Source of the DNA: Oikopleura dioica
Taxonomy: Eukaryota > Chordata > Appendicularia > Copelata > Oikopleuridae
Length of the DNA stretch: 64,000 nt
Direction of reading: 5' to 3'
Assembly: GCA_907165135.1 (NCBI GenBank)
Contig: OU015567.1
Span: forward strand, 13,707,001-13,771,000
A model generated the notes under the pieces. The model was not told the origin of the DNA. It searched no databases and worked only from the letters and a program-made list of their open reading frames with translations. Shown here one piece after another: positions 37,175 through 47,894 of the stretch (positions are counted from its first letter, which is position 1; every line of letters starts with the position of its first letter). The position numbers were made by a program, and so were the translations under genes.

Positions 37175-40100
37175 ATGTCAAAAGAGGAGAAATTCAGAAA
37201 AAGAAAAACGTTTAAAGACCTTTTGAAAGCCTCAGAAAATGATAAAAAGAAATCTTTGGGGTCAAAGAAAAACTCAAAAGCGAATCTTAGTGACAGGTAA
37301 AGAATTTGTGTTTGTAAGGTAACCCGAGTAATTTTGAAAATAGGATCGTTTTCTGCGGTCAATCTGCTCCATTGTAGAAAAGTTCATTTTGCTTGCTATA
37401 GCTACTGATAGAAACAGACACGCCTTTATTATTCTATTGTGTTTCGTGTAAACTTTACTGTGTAAAGATGATTTAGGACTTGCCCAAATGTGACGCTCCC
37501 CCCGTCAAATAGAATTGGAATTGATGAACTATTCGACAGCTCAGGAAAGCCTAGGCCTCCGGTGCTGCGCGATCACTTGAGGAAAGAAGGCAGACTCACA
37601 AATGAATGTGCGATGAAGCTGATTCAAGACGGTACTAGCGGACAAAAGCACTTGTAATTCAACTTTTTTGCTCAGGCGCTGCAGTTTTGCGGGCAGAACC
37701 AACTATGATCGATGTTGATGCGCCAGTAACAGTTTGCGGCGATGTCCATGGTCAATTCTTCGATCTGTTAAAAGTAATGAATGAGTCCGTGTTCAATTCA
37801 TCACAATATTAGCTCTTCGAAATTGGTGGTCCTGTCGGCGATCCTTCAACTGGTAGTAATACTCGCTACCTATTCCTGGGCGATTACGTTGACAGAGGAT
37901 ACTACTCCATCGAATGCGTACTCTACCTCTGGGCTCTCAAGGTAAAATCAATTAATAACAAATTTCACTATCGCTTTAACGGTCAATAACAGTCAATATC
38001 AGTAATATCATTCATTTGAAATGAATCATTTCAGATCTGCCATCCGAACTCGATTTTTCTACTTCGAGGGAACCACGAATGTCGCCATTTGACGGAATAC
38101 TTTACCTTCAAGCAAGAATGCAAAGTGAAGGTAAATTTCTCCGTTGCCGGTTCAACAAAATCAAATATCTATCAATACTCTTCAATAATTCTAGCGCCCG
38201 AGTCGCGTGCATTCACGAAGAAATTAAGAGACCCGGAGTCTGGGGTTCAGACAAGGGTTAATTTTAATAATTTGCAGTGAAAATTTGCTTTCCTTTTGAA
38301 CTTTAACTATTGAACATATTAGATAATATTAACAATTTAATATTTCAGTATAGCGAAGACGTCTACGAGGCATGCATGACGGCGTTTGATTGTCTTCCCC
38401 TTGCCGCTCTCATGAATGGCCAATTTCTATGCGTCCATGGTGGACTCTCGCCTGAAATAACCAAATTAGGTTAGTGAGATGCCGTAATTGGAAATTGCCT
38501 CTGATTGGATTTTTCAATTTTCTGCCTTGTTGATGCTTTAACTGTCATTTGCAGACGATATCAAAAACCTGGACCGATTCAAAGAACCTCCCGCATTTGG
38601 TCCGATGTGCGATCTGCTCTGGTCGGACCCGCTCGAAGAGTTTGGAAAAGAAACATCAAGCTCAGAGCGCTTCACGCATAATTCTGTCAGGGGTGCTCCT
38701 ATTTCTACAGGTAAAGACCTTTCGAAGTCATTACAGTAAATCGATTTCGACTGCATTTTTGGATCACAGTTATTGACAGTTGGACGGGATATTTATGGAC
38801 CCAAAGTTGACATCTTGTCATGCCAATATGATTTCCAAATAGTCTCTTAACGCCGAAACGCACAGCGACCAATTAATTGGTACAACCCCTTCAATGCTAT
38901 TTCAACACATTTGGAAATTTGCATATTTACTCATATTAATGTTATGATATGGATATAATATTGGGATGAAATTGAAGCTTAGCGTCTGAGAATTATTTAT
39001 CTATATCATTTATACAGTGAGCTAATCAGTTTCATTGTTAAAAAGGGGTAAAAGGGGCATACCAATTAATTGGTACGATCTGCGTTCGACGTTGAAAAAA
39101 TTTTATGCGTTCCGGCGTTAATCAAACTAGCTGTGCACAAGTTACAGTCTACTTCATGCACTGTAATGGTGCGTGTAACCCAGACATGACCATTTATTGA
39201 TAGGAAATCGGTTTAAAATTATATATATTCGATTTAGCTGAGCTCTTCAAAAACTTAGTCTAATCTGGCGCCAACATCTTTTTTTTAAGTTTCGCTGCCG
39301 TTTGTGAATTTCTACAACAAAATAACCTCCTATCTATGATCCGGGCTCACGAAGCTCAAGATCAGGGATACAAAATGTACCGCCGCAATTCTGCAACCGG
39401 ATTTCCAAGGTAGATTGGGAACATCAAAATCCACTCAATTATTTTTCAGCCTTATAACGATATTTTCTGCTCCAAATTACTTGGACGTGTACAATAACAA
39501 GGCCGCAATCCTCAAAGTAAGTAGCGACGAAAATTAGAAAGTTCAATCTCGTGCGCAGCAGCGCGCTTCAATTGTCGCTTCCCCAAGGGAAATAAGCAAA
39601 GTCTAATTTCCGTCTTTTAGTACGAGGACAATGTGATGAATATTCGACAGTTCAATTGCTCACCGCATCCATATTGTCCAGAGTTCATGAATACTGCATC
39701 AGCTCTAGCATGTTTGCAATATGCATGCGTCTTTGACTCATTTTTAAATCTATTTTGAACGGGGTCTTGGAAGGTGAGGAGTCCAAATATGCAGGTGGTA
39801 TCACCTCGTTGTCTCGGGACCGTGCAGATGCGAGCAAGTGCGGCGGATCAGTAGCGTAAACTGCCTTGTATCTCAGATAAAATCAACATCCGGTACCCCC
39901 CTTAGAGAGATAATTTGACGTAAACTGGACATTTGGATAATATATTTCGACGATGAAATACAAAAATGTACGAGATTTTGATAAATACACAATCAATATG
40001 AATTTGTACAAATTATAATCCGCAATAAGACTGATTCAAACTGGACGATTGGCTCATCTCGACAGCCTAGTTGATGGCAAATTTCTCGGATATTTCTAGG

Positions 40101-41548
40101 AGATCATTAAAAAAAAGGATCTTTTAAATTGAATTGACCTTCGTTGGCAATCTTCAGGCTGATTCGAAATTTCCTCAAACCAACAACAAAGTGGGCATTG
40201 ATCCGCAGAGCCTTTCTGATGCCCGACAAGTATTTGTATACACTTTCATTTTCATTTAATTCCTTATAACATTACTAATGTCACATTAGCTTAGCTACAA
40301 TAATAGAATAAAAAGAAGAATAATTGAGCTAGTTTTTCTTGAGGAAAAATAGTCCGAGATGAATGCAAAAGCTGAGAAGTAAGATCTTTTTGTGTCAACT
40401 TTTGTGTCAAAAGATTGAATCAAAGATTTATTTTTTTCTTAAAGAACATGCTCTGTGTGAACTTTGTAAGTCAAAAGTGTCTTTGTAAGTCAACAAGTAG
40501 AGATTCATTGCAAAATTTCGGGGTAAGACCCATCAAATATCCAGAGAATGCTGATATTTATCATTTGACCCGCGGTACTTAGATAGACTAGGGGGGAGTG
40601 AAAGACCTTGTTTGAGTTCTCGAGCCATTTTGATTTTCTCTTTCGCTTCTTCGTAAGAAGGAAAATTAAATTTATGCTTAGCCGCCATATTTTTTGGAAT
40701 TACGCTTGCACCGAAGAGATCCATCCCGGTTACGACCTAGATTACCATCACTTCTACCCTCAATCTACTTTTGATCCGCCGCGCTACCTCACAGCTGTTA
40801 TCTCATTTTCAAATCAGTACCTATATGGACTCCTCACCTTCCATAAACTCTTTTGAACTCGTTCTAAGGCTTCCAAATTTTATGGACGTTTTCACATGGT
40901 CACTGCCCTTTGTTGGCGAAAAGGTTTGCCCTCAAATCTATCCAATACTCAACAGATTTAAATTAGGTCACAGAAATGCTCGTAAATGTGCTCAATATCT
41001 GTTCGGACGAAGAACTCATGGCAGAAACGGACTCTGTGGAAGACCTGACGAAGATCACTGATCAACTCAGCGTCGAGCAAATTCAGAAAAGAAAGGAAAC
41101 AGAAGAGAGGCGTATCGCTCTCCAAAAGAAGATCCTTGCAGTCGCAAAGATGGCAAAGTATTTCCACACGCTTCGAGAGGAATCTGAAACAGGTAAGAGA
41201 CACAGTCACGAAGTCAATTTTTCAACCGCCCTAGTGCTGCACCTCAAGGGCTTAACCCCAAATGGCATGCTCCCCGCCGGAGTTCTGGACAGTAAATCTG
41301 GCTTGAATCAATCTGTCGAAGCGATCAAGAACAGACAAAAGGGAATCTCCTTATTCGAGGATGCGAAGAGCTTAGATCGTCAGAATGAAATGATGCCAAA
41401 AAGAAAAAGGTGCGGTCATTTCTAAATTATCAACTCAACTGTAATTAGTGAGCTGGACTCAAAAGTGAGCACTCCTCAAGCGTCAAGATCAAATTCGATA
41501 ACACCGAAGAATAACAACTCAGAAACCAACAACAAAACCAAAACGTGA
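37175..41548 (+). CDS. PPP3C: Calcineurin A, catalytic subunit of Ca2+/calmodulin phosphatase 2B
   Basis: About 14 exons: 37175-37296, 37477-37631, 37676-37773, 37813-37941, 38035-38130, 38349-38469, 38555-38710, 39290-39409, 39450-39516, 39621-39682, 40868-40923, 40967-41192, 41235-41409 and 41449-41548. Metallophosphatase motifs are in order: GDVHGQF, GDYVDRG, RGNHEC, HGGLSPE. The calcineurin-B-binding helix ([15 protein letters not shown]...[11 protein letters not shown]), a calmodulin-binding basic helix ([14 protein letters not shown]) and an autoinhibitory segment ([16 protein letters not shown]) follow. The enzyme dephosphorylates NFAT-type and other targets in the cytosol. Oddities: one base is missing from a G run near 38691, breaking the frame before CSYFYS. 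Intron 7 carries a MITE. The junction before LPNFMDVF is 1.2 kb away and either replaces the invariant Trp or uses unusual splice ends. Confidence 0.93.
38847..39121. mobile_element. MITE with TTAA ends inside calcineurin intron
   Basis: A 275-bp element starts TTAACGCCGAAACGCA and ends TGCGTTCCGGCGTTAA, so the outer inverted repeats match at 15 of 16 positions. Each half also carries ACCAATTAATTGGTA followed by a C-rich CCCCTT stretch in inverted orientation. TTAA at both ends fits the target duplication of piggyBac-type transposons. There is no coding capacity, so it would be a non-autonomous copy. It lies in the 579-nt intron 38711-39289, far longer than the gene's other introns. Confidence 0.75.
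39683..40867. other. Unusually long calcineurin intron, possible nested sequence
   Basis: This 1,185-nt intron contrasts with typical 40-nt neighbours. It holds no obvious repeat ends. On the minus strand an open frame of 63 codons (40724-40533) reads like a soluble helical peptide ([19 protein letters not shown]), so a nested small gene is conceivable, but there is no start context, partner exon or family support. Confidence 0.3.
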
Positions 41549-42269
41549 CCGAACCGTTTTCGACAAGCCTTCACGAAAGAAAAAAACCAGCCACTACACA
41601 TTTTCTGCTACTTCTTCTAATGATAAACTGACATTTTTGGCGCAGCAATTGGCCGATGAGTTCAAATGTGCCTCAGAATTAAATTTTTACGGTGAAAGAT
41701 TGCTCTTTTGCGTTGATATTGCCCTGCAAGAAATGACAGAAGGCGGAGAGTAAAATTTCAAAATCATATTTCGGAACAGAAAAAGAAAAGAAGAAAGGTA
41801 GGAAATGTAAGTTTGGTTAAGCGTTAGTGATAGAATGTTCCACCGGCACCAAACCAGTTAGGCCGCAGCCCGTTAGTACTCCTTTTTGTTTTAATTTTTT
41901 GCTTTCGCGAATACCTTGGCAAATGAATTGTATTATATTTTTCTAAGAATAAATATATAATAATCTCTAGAAGGGATTAATCAGGTAGGGGATTGAGGAA
42001 GCCACAGTAATAAAATAATAAAATCGTAGTTCGTCAGAATTGCAGTTTTCATGTGAACAGATTGATACAGTAGTTGGTGAATACAGTAGTGTGGTGAGTC
42101 GATTTTGCGTTGATGGATCCCCGTTGTGACACTTTTTGATTGATGGTATACTTTCTTGTTCGTAGAAAAAGAAGATTTTGTAGAATAAAAATTATGATAA
42201 GGGAACTACAGTTAAGGGTTTCTATGTTTCTTTACTTTGCGTCTATGCAGAAGCAGCAGAAGGCACGCT
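41549..42269. other. Intergenic after calcineurin, with coding-like stretch
   Basis: An open stretch from about 41505 to a stop at 41753 overlaps the end of calcineurin in another frame. It reads FDKPSRKKKTS, FLAQQLADEFKCASELNF and ERLLFCVDIALQEM, which looks protein-like, but it has no start codon or clear upstream exon. It could be an alternative 3' exon or part of an unannotated gene. The rest, 41754-42269, holds only AT-rich 3' flanks of two convergent genes. Confidence 0.3.
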
Positions 42270-42976
42270 TCAGGGCTTGTTTTCAGCCTTGCGTCTGTTC
42301 ACGTCCCAGTTGTAGACTCGAGCCATCGAAACTTCGGTAGTGGTCATTTGATCACGAAGATAGGCTTAGAAGAGTTAACAGGAGTACTACTGAGTGTGAC
42401 CTACCAATCTGCATTTTAACTTCCTCCAAACTGCTAATAGCGTTCGTCTTGTTCTTTCCAAGAAGAGTTTGCGCCTCATCAATGTCATATTCAAGCATAA
42501 CATTGGCACCGAGCCAGAGCATTACCTTGTCTAAACGATTCTTGTTGAGAAAGACAGTCATCAAAAATTTAAAACTTCTTACCGCCACAATCGACCTTTG
42601 CTTTCGCAAAAACAGCATCGGAAAGCTGGAATGAGGTGTCGATCGTGTTTCCAGAGTTCTTTTTGAGGTGGTTGATTGCGTCCAGTGTCTGCGAGATTTC
42701 GGGGATCTGGCCTTCCAATCTTCTTTTCTGCGGATAAGTTCGTAAATGAGAACAGTAAGAAAGAGGTACCTTTTCAGCGAGTCCAGCTTCGAACATTTTG
42801 TATTTCTGGAGGAGCTCATCAAGCTTTCTAAGAGCAGCTTCGGCGGAGTCAGTGCCGACCTCTGGGCCATCTCCCTTGAACTTTTCAGACAGGTACTTTC
42901 CGACGTCTTCGATGAAGTCGGAGGGAGGGATGCCCCACGATTCGATTTTAGCTTTCATTTCTTCGGCGGTCACCAT
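42270..42976 (-). CDS. VBP1: Prefoldin subunit 3 (VBP1)
   Basis: Exons, 5' to 3' on the minus strand: 42976-42770, 42727-42583, 42540-42405 and 42364-42270. Alpha-class prefoldin subunit of the hexameric cytosolic chaperone that hands actin and tubulin to CCT. Conserved parts: GIPPSDFIEDVGKYL, LRKLDELLQKYKMFEAGLAEKKRRLEGQIPEI, the beta-hairpin LWLGANVMLEYDIDEAQTLL and the C-terminal helix TTTEVSMARVYNWDVNRR. The length of about 190 residues is usual. The junction 42583/42540 is out of phase with its GT donor. A GG-AG choice (donor 3 nt earlier) or one base error would repair it. The ATG follows TTCTTTTCAG by one base, only 63 bases after the NO66-like stop. Confidence 0.92.
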
Positions 42977-42977
42977 A

Positions 42978-42995
42978 CTGAAAAGAAACAAAGAT
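42978..42995 (-). promoter_or_regulatory. Likely trans-splice acceptor before prefoldin 3
   Basis: A T-rich tract ending TTTCTTTTCAG sits one base before the ATG, with the previous gene's stop 63 bases upstream and no room for a promoter. This is the pattern expected for a downstream operon cistron capped by a spliced leader. Confidence 0.6.
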
Positions 42996-43039
42996 GTCAA
43001 GTTATTCTCAGTACAACGTCTTTTTGTACAGAAGTTCGC

Positions 43040-45554
43040 TCAGTTATTTTCTTGCGGAATCAACAACCCTTCGGCCCAGAGTGAGACGGCAAACTGGACC
43101 GCCTCACTAGCGGGTAGCTCCAGGTCGGATAGCAGAATAAATTCATCATCTTTCGCATTCATAAGCTTCATCAGTGATTCTTTGTAAGCCAAGGGAAAGC
43201 GAATGCATTTGGGCTCACTTTCACTTTTGCGCGGATAAATAAGGAGATGTATAAAGAGCAAGCTAAATCAAAGAAAGACCTTTACGCGCTGAAATGGGCA
43301 AAGGATCAGCGAGATTAAACGGCAGGGCGGGCCTAGGGGACATCGACTTTTTGAATTAAAGGGAAGTTAGGACTCCAAAGACGATTAAAAATAAATCTTT
43401 GCAAATGACTTGAGGTAAATCTCGGAGAAATTAAGCGATTATCCGCTGCCTAATCATGTGCGTTCGTCTTTCATTCTGCCACGAGTGAAGTAGGAATACT
43501 TCTGCTTCTTCTTCGCTCTCTGGCTCCAAGTCGCTTTTATTATCCTCCTCCATGTCTCCTTCTTTGGGCATGTTCCCAGCAATTCTCTCAATCTCACTCA
43601 TCTCCCCGCCATTTTTACCGTTCTCTTCGTTGTTGCCTGGCTCGTCCTCAAAGTCGCTCTCGACCAATTCCGGAATTTCATCGGCATTGTCATCGTCGTG
43701 GTCGTCTTCGAAGATGTAAATGTGCTTCTTTGTGCTAAGACGAACTGAGCAGTTGAGATCGAAGCTTTTCATCTTGCCAAACGTTTTTGGTTCTAGAGAC
43801 GAAATTATATTTGATTTATTTTAAAATTAATATTTTTATTTTTTATAAACGTGGTCTTTAAATTCAGGCTATTATACTGACCTTTGTATGGTGGCAATCT
43901 GTGAGCAAAGAAGTCCTTTCGCATCGGATCTTCTTCTGGCACATTTTCATCCGAAACACTCTCCGCTAGTTTGAGCAACAAGCCCTTCAAGTAATCCCGT
44001 TTCTCCGCGTTCGTGCTGATAGATCTGGACACTGCTTCTCTGAAAGTGGAATGCCTTTACCCATTTATGCGTCAACGTAAAATGAACTGGCCTAGGGGCC
44101 ACAAACACCGCCATTAAAAGGGTCGGGAAGGGCTAAACAAACTTCCTTGTTTAGGAGAAGGCGTTGAGAACGAGGCTAGATCATTTTTGTACATAAAACA
44201 AGCACTTTGCTAACAATTAATAATTACTCACCGCAACCATCTGGCTTCGTACGCAGCCTTGTCTAAGAAGGTTGAAAAATTGACATTCAACCATTGCGCA
44301 ACTGTGTTCTGATTGTTGGTCGTAAACTGAATGAAGGTGCTTGACTCGTTTTCGACTCCAAGCGTAGATGAAAACACGGCGCCTCGAGGAATATACAACA
44401 TGTCCCCGGGCGAGAGCACCAGCGTTTCATCTGCATCGCGCATTTCATCCTCTCTGAATTCTTCTATCGTCTGCTCTGGAGGAAGATCGATCTCGGACGC
44501 CTTCCATAATTTAATCGAGCTTTTTCCATTAAGCTAAAACACAATTTATAAATGACTAATTCGGGAATTAAAGAAGCTGTTTTAAAAGCAAAGTCAACAA
44601 GTCTCAACCAGAGTCGCTGATTGGCTCACTGTAAGTTTAGATAGTAGTGCCACAATTACCTGCTGGATAAAGGAGTCGGTGGAGTTGAATACGGGTGGCA
44701 GGGGTTTCGATTTCGCGGGCGAGATGCGAACTTTTGCTCCAACGAGGGACTGGAAGGTCTCTTCAAGATCGGCAATAACTCGCCACAGATCATCGCTAAA
44801 TTTTTCTTTCAACAAAAAGGGAGGTCTCTTTCTTACCAAAAGCGTTGTGGTTGATTGAAATCCAATGTGTACCCTTCATCGTTCACGATTCGCATTACAT
44901 TCGCGTAGGCCACGAAATCCTTGGGAGTTCCATCATATGCTGCCAGGTCGTACGCCGTGCTCTCGCCATTTTCGTTTCGCAAAAGCGTGAAATCGCGGAA
45001 GGCCGTAAGCTGCTCTGTTTTCGAGATCGCCTCGAATCGCTCTTTGTTGAAAAGGGATGACGCGTTGGATGCGAGTTTGGGGCGGATGAATAATTTGTGC
45101 GTTTTTTCGTAAATTGATGAAAAGAATTCGGATTCTGAGACGGGATAGAGGAAGTCCTTCAGGATTTTTTCTTTCTTTGACTAAAATGGTTTTATTTCGA
45201 TGATGATTTTCTTATCAGATAGTCTATCTGAGAGAGACAGCCTGGAATAATCCATCCATAACCCTCTTCTAGCGGCAATAAGGTGCTAGCCAAGGTGTCG
45301 ATTTTTAGAGCGAAAAGATTCAAATCAAAGCCAATAAATTGAGCACATACCGAGGTATCTGTCATTTTAATTCATCTTATAATGTTTCAAAACTTTTTAT
45401 CGATGGCTGTCTCCATATTCTTTCAATAACGAACCTGAAAGATTCCATTATCCTCGAGCCTCTTCTTCAATTCTGCATTATTTGCTGACTTGGACTTTTT
45501 GCCAACTGATGCTCCACTAGAACCTGCATTAGGAGCTGATCTCTTTTTGCCCAT
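43040..45554 (-). CDS. NO66/RIOX1-like JmjC protein, probable pseudoenzyme
   Basis: Exons, 5' to 3' on the minus strand: 45554-45435, 45180-44837, 44795-44660, 44533-44232, 44039-43882, 43792-43444 and 43223-43040. The family (ribosomal oxygenases) hydroxylates a ribosomal-protein histidine in the nucleolus. Seen here: a Lys-rich N-terminus, SEFFSSIYEKTHKLFI, FNQPQRF, LWRVIADLEETFQSLVGAKV, LSPGDMLYIPRG, DFFAHRLPPY and the C-terminal winged-helix end IRFPLAYKESL...SLWAEGLL. The iron ligands are lost: LPPHYDD of active homologs reads LPPVFNS here, and PRGxxH reads PRGAVF. An acidic insert sits in the C-terminal domain. The last intron (43443-43224) is GA-AG by best fit. ATG follows GTTTTAG by one base. 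Confidence 0.85.
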
Positions 45555-45555
45555 T

Positions 45556-45575
45556 CTAAAACTTGAATAAATGCA
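45556..45575 (-). promoter_or_regulatory. Likely trans-splice acceptor before NO66-like gene
   Basis: The sequence reads ATTCAAGTTTTAG, then A, then ATG, with the NDUFS8 stop only 135 bases upstream on the same strand. It matches the arrangement seen at prefoldin 3 and NDUFS8. Confidence 0.5.
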
Positions 45576-45689
45576 ACACTGAGATAATTTGAAATCTTTT
45601 TTTTATTTTTCTTCGTTTTTGAATAAGTTAAATTAGAACTGAGGGACATAGCCAGGCGGATTTTATAAATATCTTCAGAATTTATCGCT

Positions 45690-46366
45690 TTATCGGTACA
45701 TATAGTCCATCTGGATGTTGGCGGCGATTTCGGGCTCCCACTTGTCGCCGTTCATGAGGAGCTTCTCCTTGTTGTACAAAAGTTCTTCGTGAGTTTCGGT
45801 CGAGTACTCAAAGTTGGGTCCTTCGACGATAGCGTCAACTAGACAAAGCGGTCAATATGGGGACACGAAAGTAAAGGTTTACCTGGGCAAGCTTCCATGC
45901 AGAAGCCGCAGTAGATGCACTTGGTCATGTCAATATCGTATCGAGTTGTTCTTCTCGATCCATCAGCTCGCTCTTCGGCCTCAATGGTGATAGCCTGAGC
46001 TGGGCAGGCAGCTTCGCAGAGCTTGCAAGCGATGCATCGCTCCTCGCCGGTTGGGTATCTAAACGTATGGGTGAACTCCCTTCATAAGAAGTTTCCGTAC
46101 CTTCGGAGAGCGTGTTCACCACGGAATCGGGGAGAAAGAGGTCCCTTTTCGAAGGGATAGTTAATAGTGGCAGGCTCAACGAAGAACTTGCCGAGACCCA
46201 TACCAACACCTCGGAAAATCTCGGAGATGAAGGAAGAGTTGGAAAGGCCGACCATCTGAGTTTTGAGGTCCGTGTTAAGACCTTCAGAGTTGACATATCG
46301 GAAAGAAGAGACTGGCGCGGAGGTGGAGAGGCATCGCGAGATCGACTTCTGCGGACCACGGAGCAT
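45690..46366 (-). CDS. NDUFS8: NADH dehydrogenase (complex I) iron-sulfur protein 8
   Basis: Exons, 5' to 3' on the minus strand: 46366-46101, 46058-45883 and 45838-45690. The 23-kDa TYKY subunit carries iron-sulfur clusters N6a and N6b that pass electrons toward ubiquinone in the mitochondrial inner membrane. Both 4Fe-4S motifs are intact: [12 protein letters not shown] and [12 protein letters not shown]. The N-terminus ([18 protein letters not shown]) is Arg/Ser-rich like a mitochondrial presequence. [21 protein letters not shown] is the usual entry to the ferredoxin domain. Length of about 195 residues after splicing fits the family. ATG is preceded by TTCTTTTTTAG plus A. Confidence 0.95.
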
Positions 46367-46613
46367 TCTAAAAAAGAAATCCGTCAAGAACATCAACTTC
46401 AAATAATATTTCTTGATAAATAGTTAAAGGCAGTTGTTTATAAAAATGCCAGCAATATATACTGAGTATGTGCCAAAATGTCTTCATTTTAAAATCATAA
46501 GTGGGAAATATCTGTAGCTGAACTGTGTTCTGTGAGATGCGAGCTCGCTTTTCTCTTCATATGTCTGTACTTGATTGAAGCTGGGTATATACTGTTTCTC
46601 TTCTTGGTTAGTA

Positions 46614-47587
46614 TTAACGATGGTACATCACTCCTTTGATTGGTTCATATGCTTCTTTCGCCGGTACTGACAGAAATTTTTCTTCTCCTGTAGGAAATCG
46701 AATAAGAGCAGTTAGCCGGTCGCCGTAAACAACTCCCGTGTCCAGACCAAGATAGTTCTCGCCTTGTTGAAGTCGCCTTCTGGCATCGTGACCGAAGATG
46801 ACGCGGAACTCGCCTTCATTTTCCCATCGGGTGACCCAAGGCTCGCCTTCGTCGATGAGATGGGTCGGCTTGTCATTGTTAAAATTGCGCATGCGGACCA
46901 TGTAGTCAGGCTCTTGCTATAGTAAAATGTTTATCTATCTTGTTCTGATGGATACATGAACATAAGAATGATGTAACTAGCTCTTACATGTTCAAGACTC
47001 TTCTGTGGATCTAATCCCGCGTGAACGAGCATCCATCCAAGTGCTGGAATAGAAATCGTGTACGGAAGTTGTAGGATAAACTCAATGTCAGTAGAGGACA
47101 ACTTGCTAATGTAACTGTACTTGGATCTTCTTGTCAAAGAATTTGTGGTGGACCACTCTTCCAGCAACGCTTCTTCGTGATTACCGCGAACAACATGAGT
47201 GCTTCCAGTTTCCACCATTTCACGAACCTTTTTGACAACTTCAGCGGACTTCGGACCTTTGTTAACCAAGTCCCCAACAAGAAAGAGTTGCAAGGCAAAG
47301 TTTCCAGCCCTACCACCGTAGACTTCCTCTTTGACCAGGTCGAGGAGATCTTCAAATTCATCAAAGCATCCGTGTATATCGCCGATAACAACAACAGGGC
47401 GATTTTTATCCACATGTACGGTCTTGTGAGGCACTTCTGGCGGCGGAAAATGGTTGAAAAGTCGAATTTGCCCGGTGCCCTTTGCCAAAAAAGTCCGAAC
47501 TCGACTGCCTGCGTCGTAAAGAAAGAAATAGAGAACAGTTGTTACGCACAACAAGCCGGCAAACAAATTTGTGAACGTTCTTCGCAT
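46614..47587 (-). CDS. ApaH-like metallophosphatase with N-terminal membrane anchor
   Basis: Exons 47587-46988 and 46916-46614 join in phase 0 across a 71-nt GT-AG intron. Residues 7-25 are a hydrophobic anchor. Calcineurin-like phosphoesterase motifs follow: GDIHGCFDEF, GDLVNKGP, GNHEE, then a C-terminal half with VHAGLDPQKS and GHDARR. The spacing and GNHEE box match eukaryotic ApaH-like phosphatases, which cleave nucleoside polyphosphates or RNA caps in other lineages; the substrate here is unknown. It is fourth from the 3' end in a five-gene same-strand run. Confidence 0.85.
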
Positions 47588-47894
47588 CTGCTTTTACACT
47601 TTATTCTGAAAGTGAAGGCTTTATTCGGTTGTTTTGTGAATGTTTATTGTATAATAATTTCGCTAGTTGAAGGAAGAAGGCATCATTTCAAGCTACAGTA
47701 GCGCGATTTTCAATCAAGTAATCATCAAGTTCAACAAAGCAAAACTTTTCTTACAACACTTGTACACAGTCCGTGAAGATTAGAGTCGAGTAAATTGTCA
47801 TTTTTTATTTGTAGCGAAGACGGTTGGACCTTGTGTGATTTCCGATTTCCTTTTATTTTGTCTGACAGTTATTATAAATTTACAAATAAATAAG

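Noticed and set aside
38190-38262. Possible alternative exon in the 218-nt calcineurin intron
   Set aside because: There is an AG acceptor and an open stretch, but it would interrupt the conserved [10 protein letters not shown] segment and the donor is poor.
45190-45370. 57-codon open frame in intron 1 of the NO66-like gene (minus strand)
   Set aside because: It starts with ATG and is open, but the family protein is complete without it and it has no homolog I recognise. Possibly a chance frame in a 254-nt intron.
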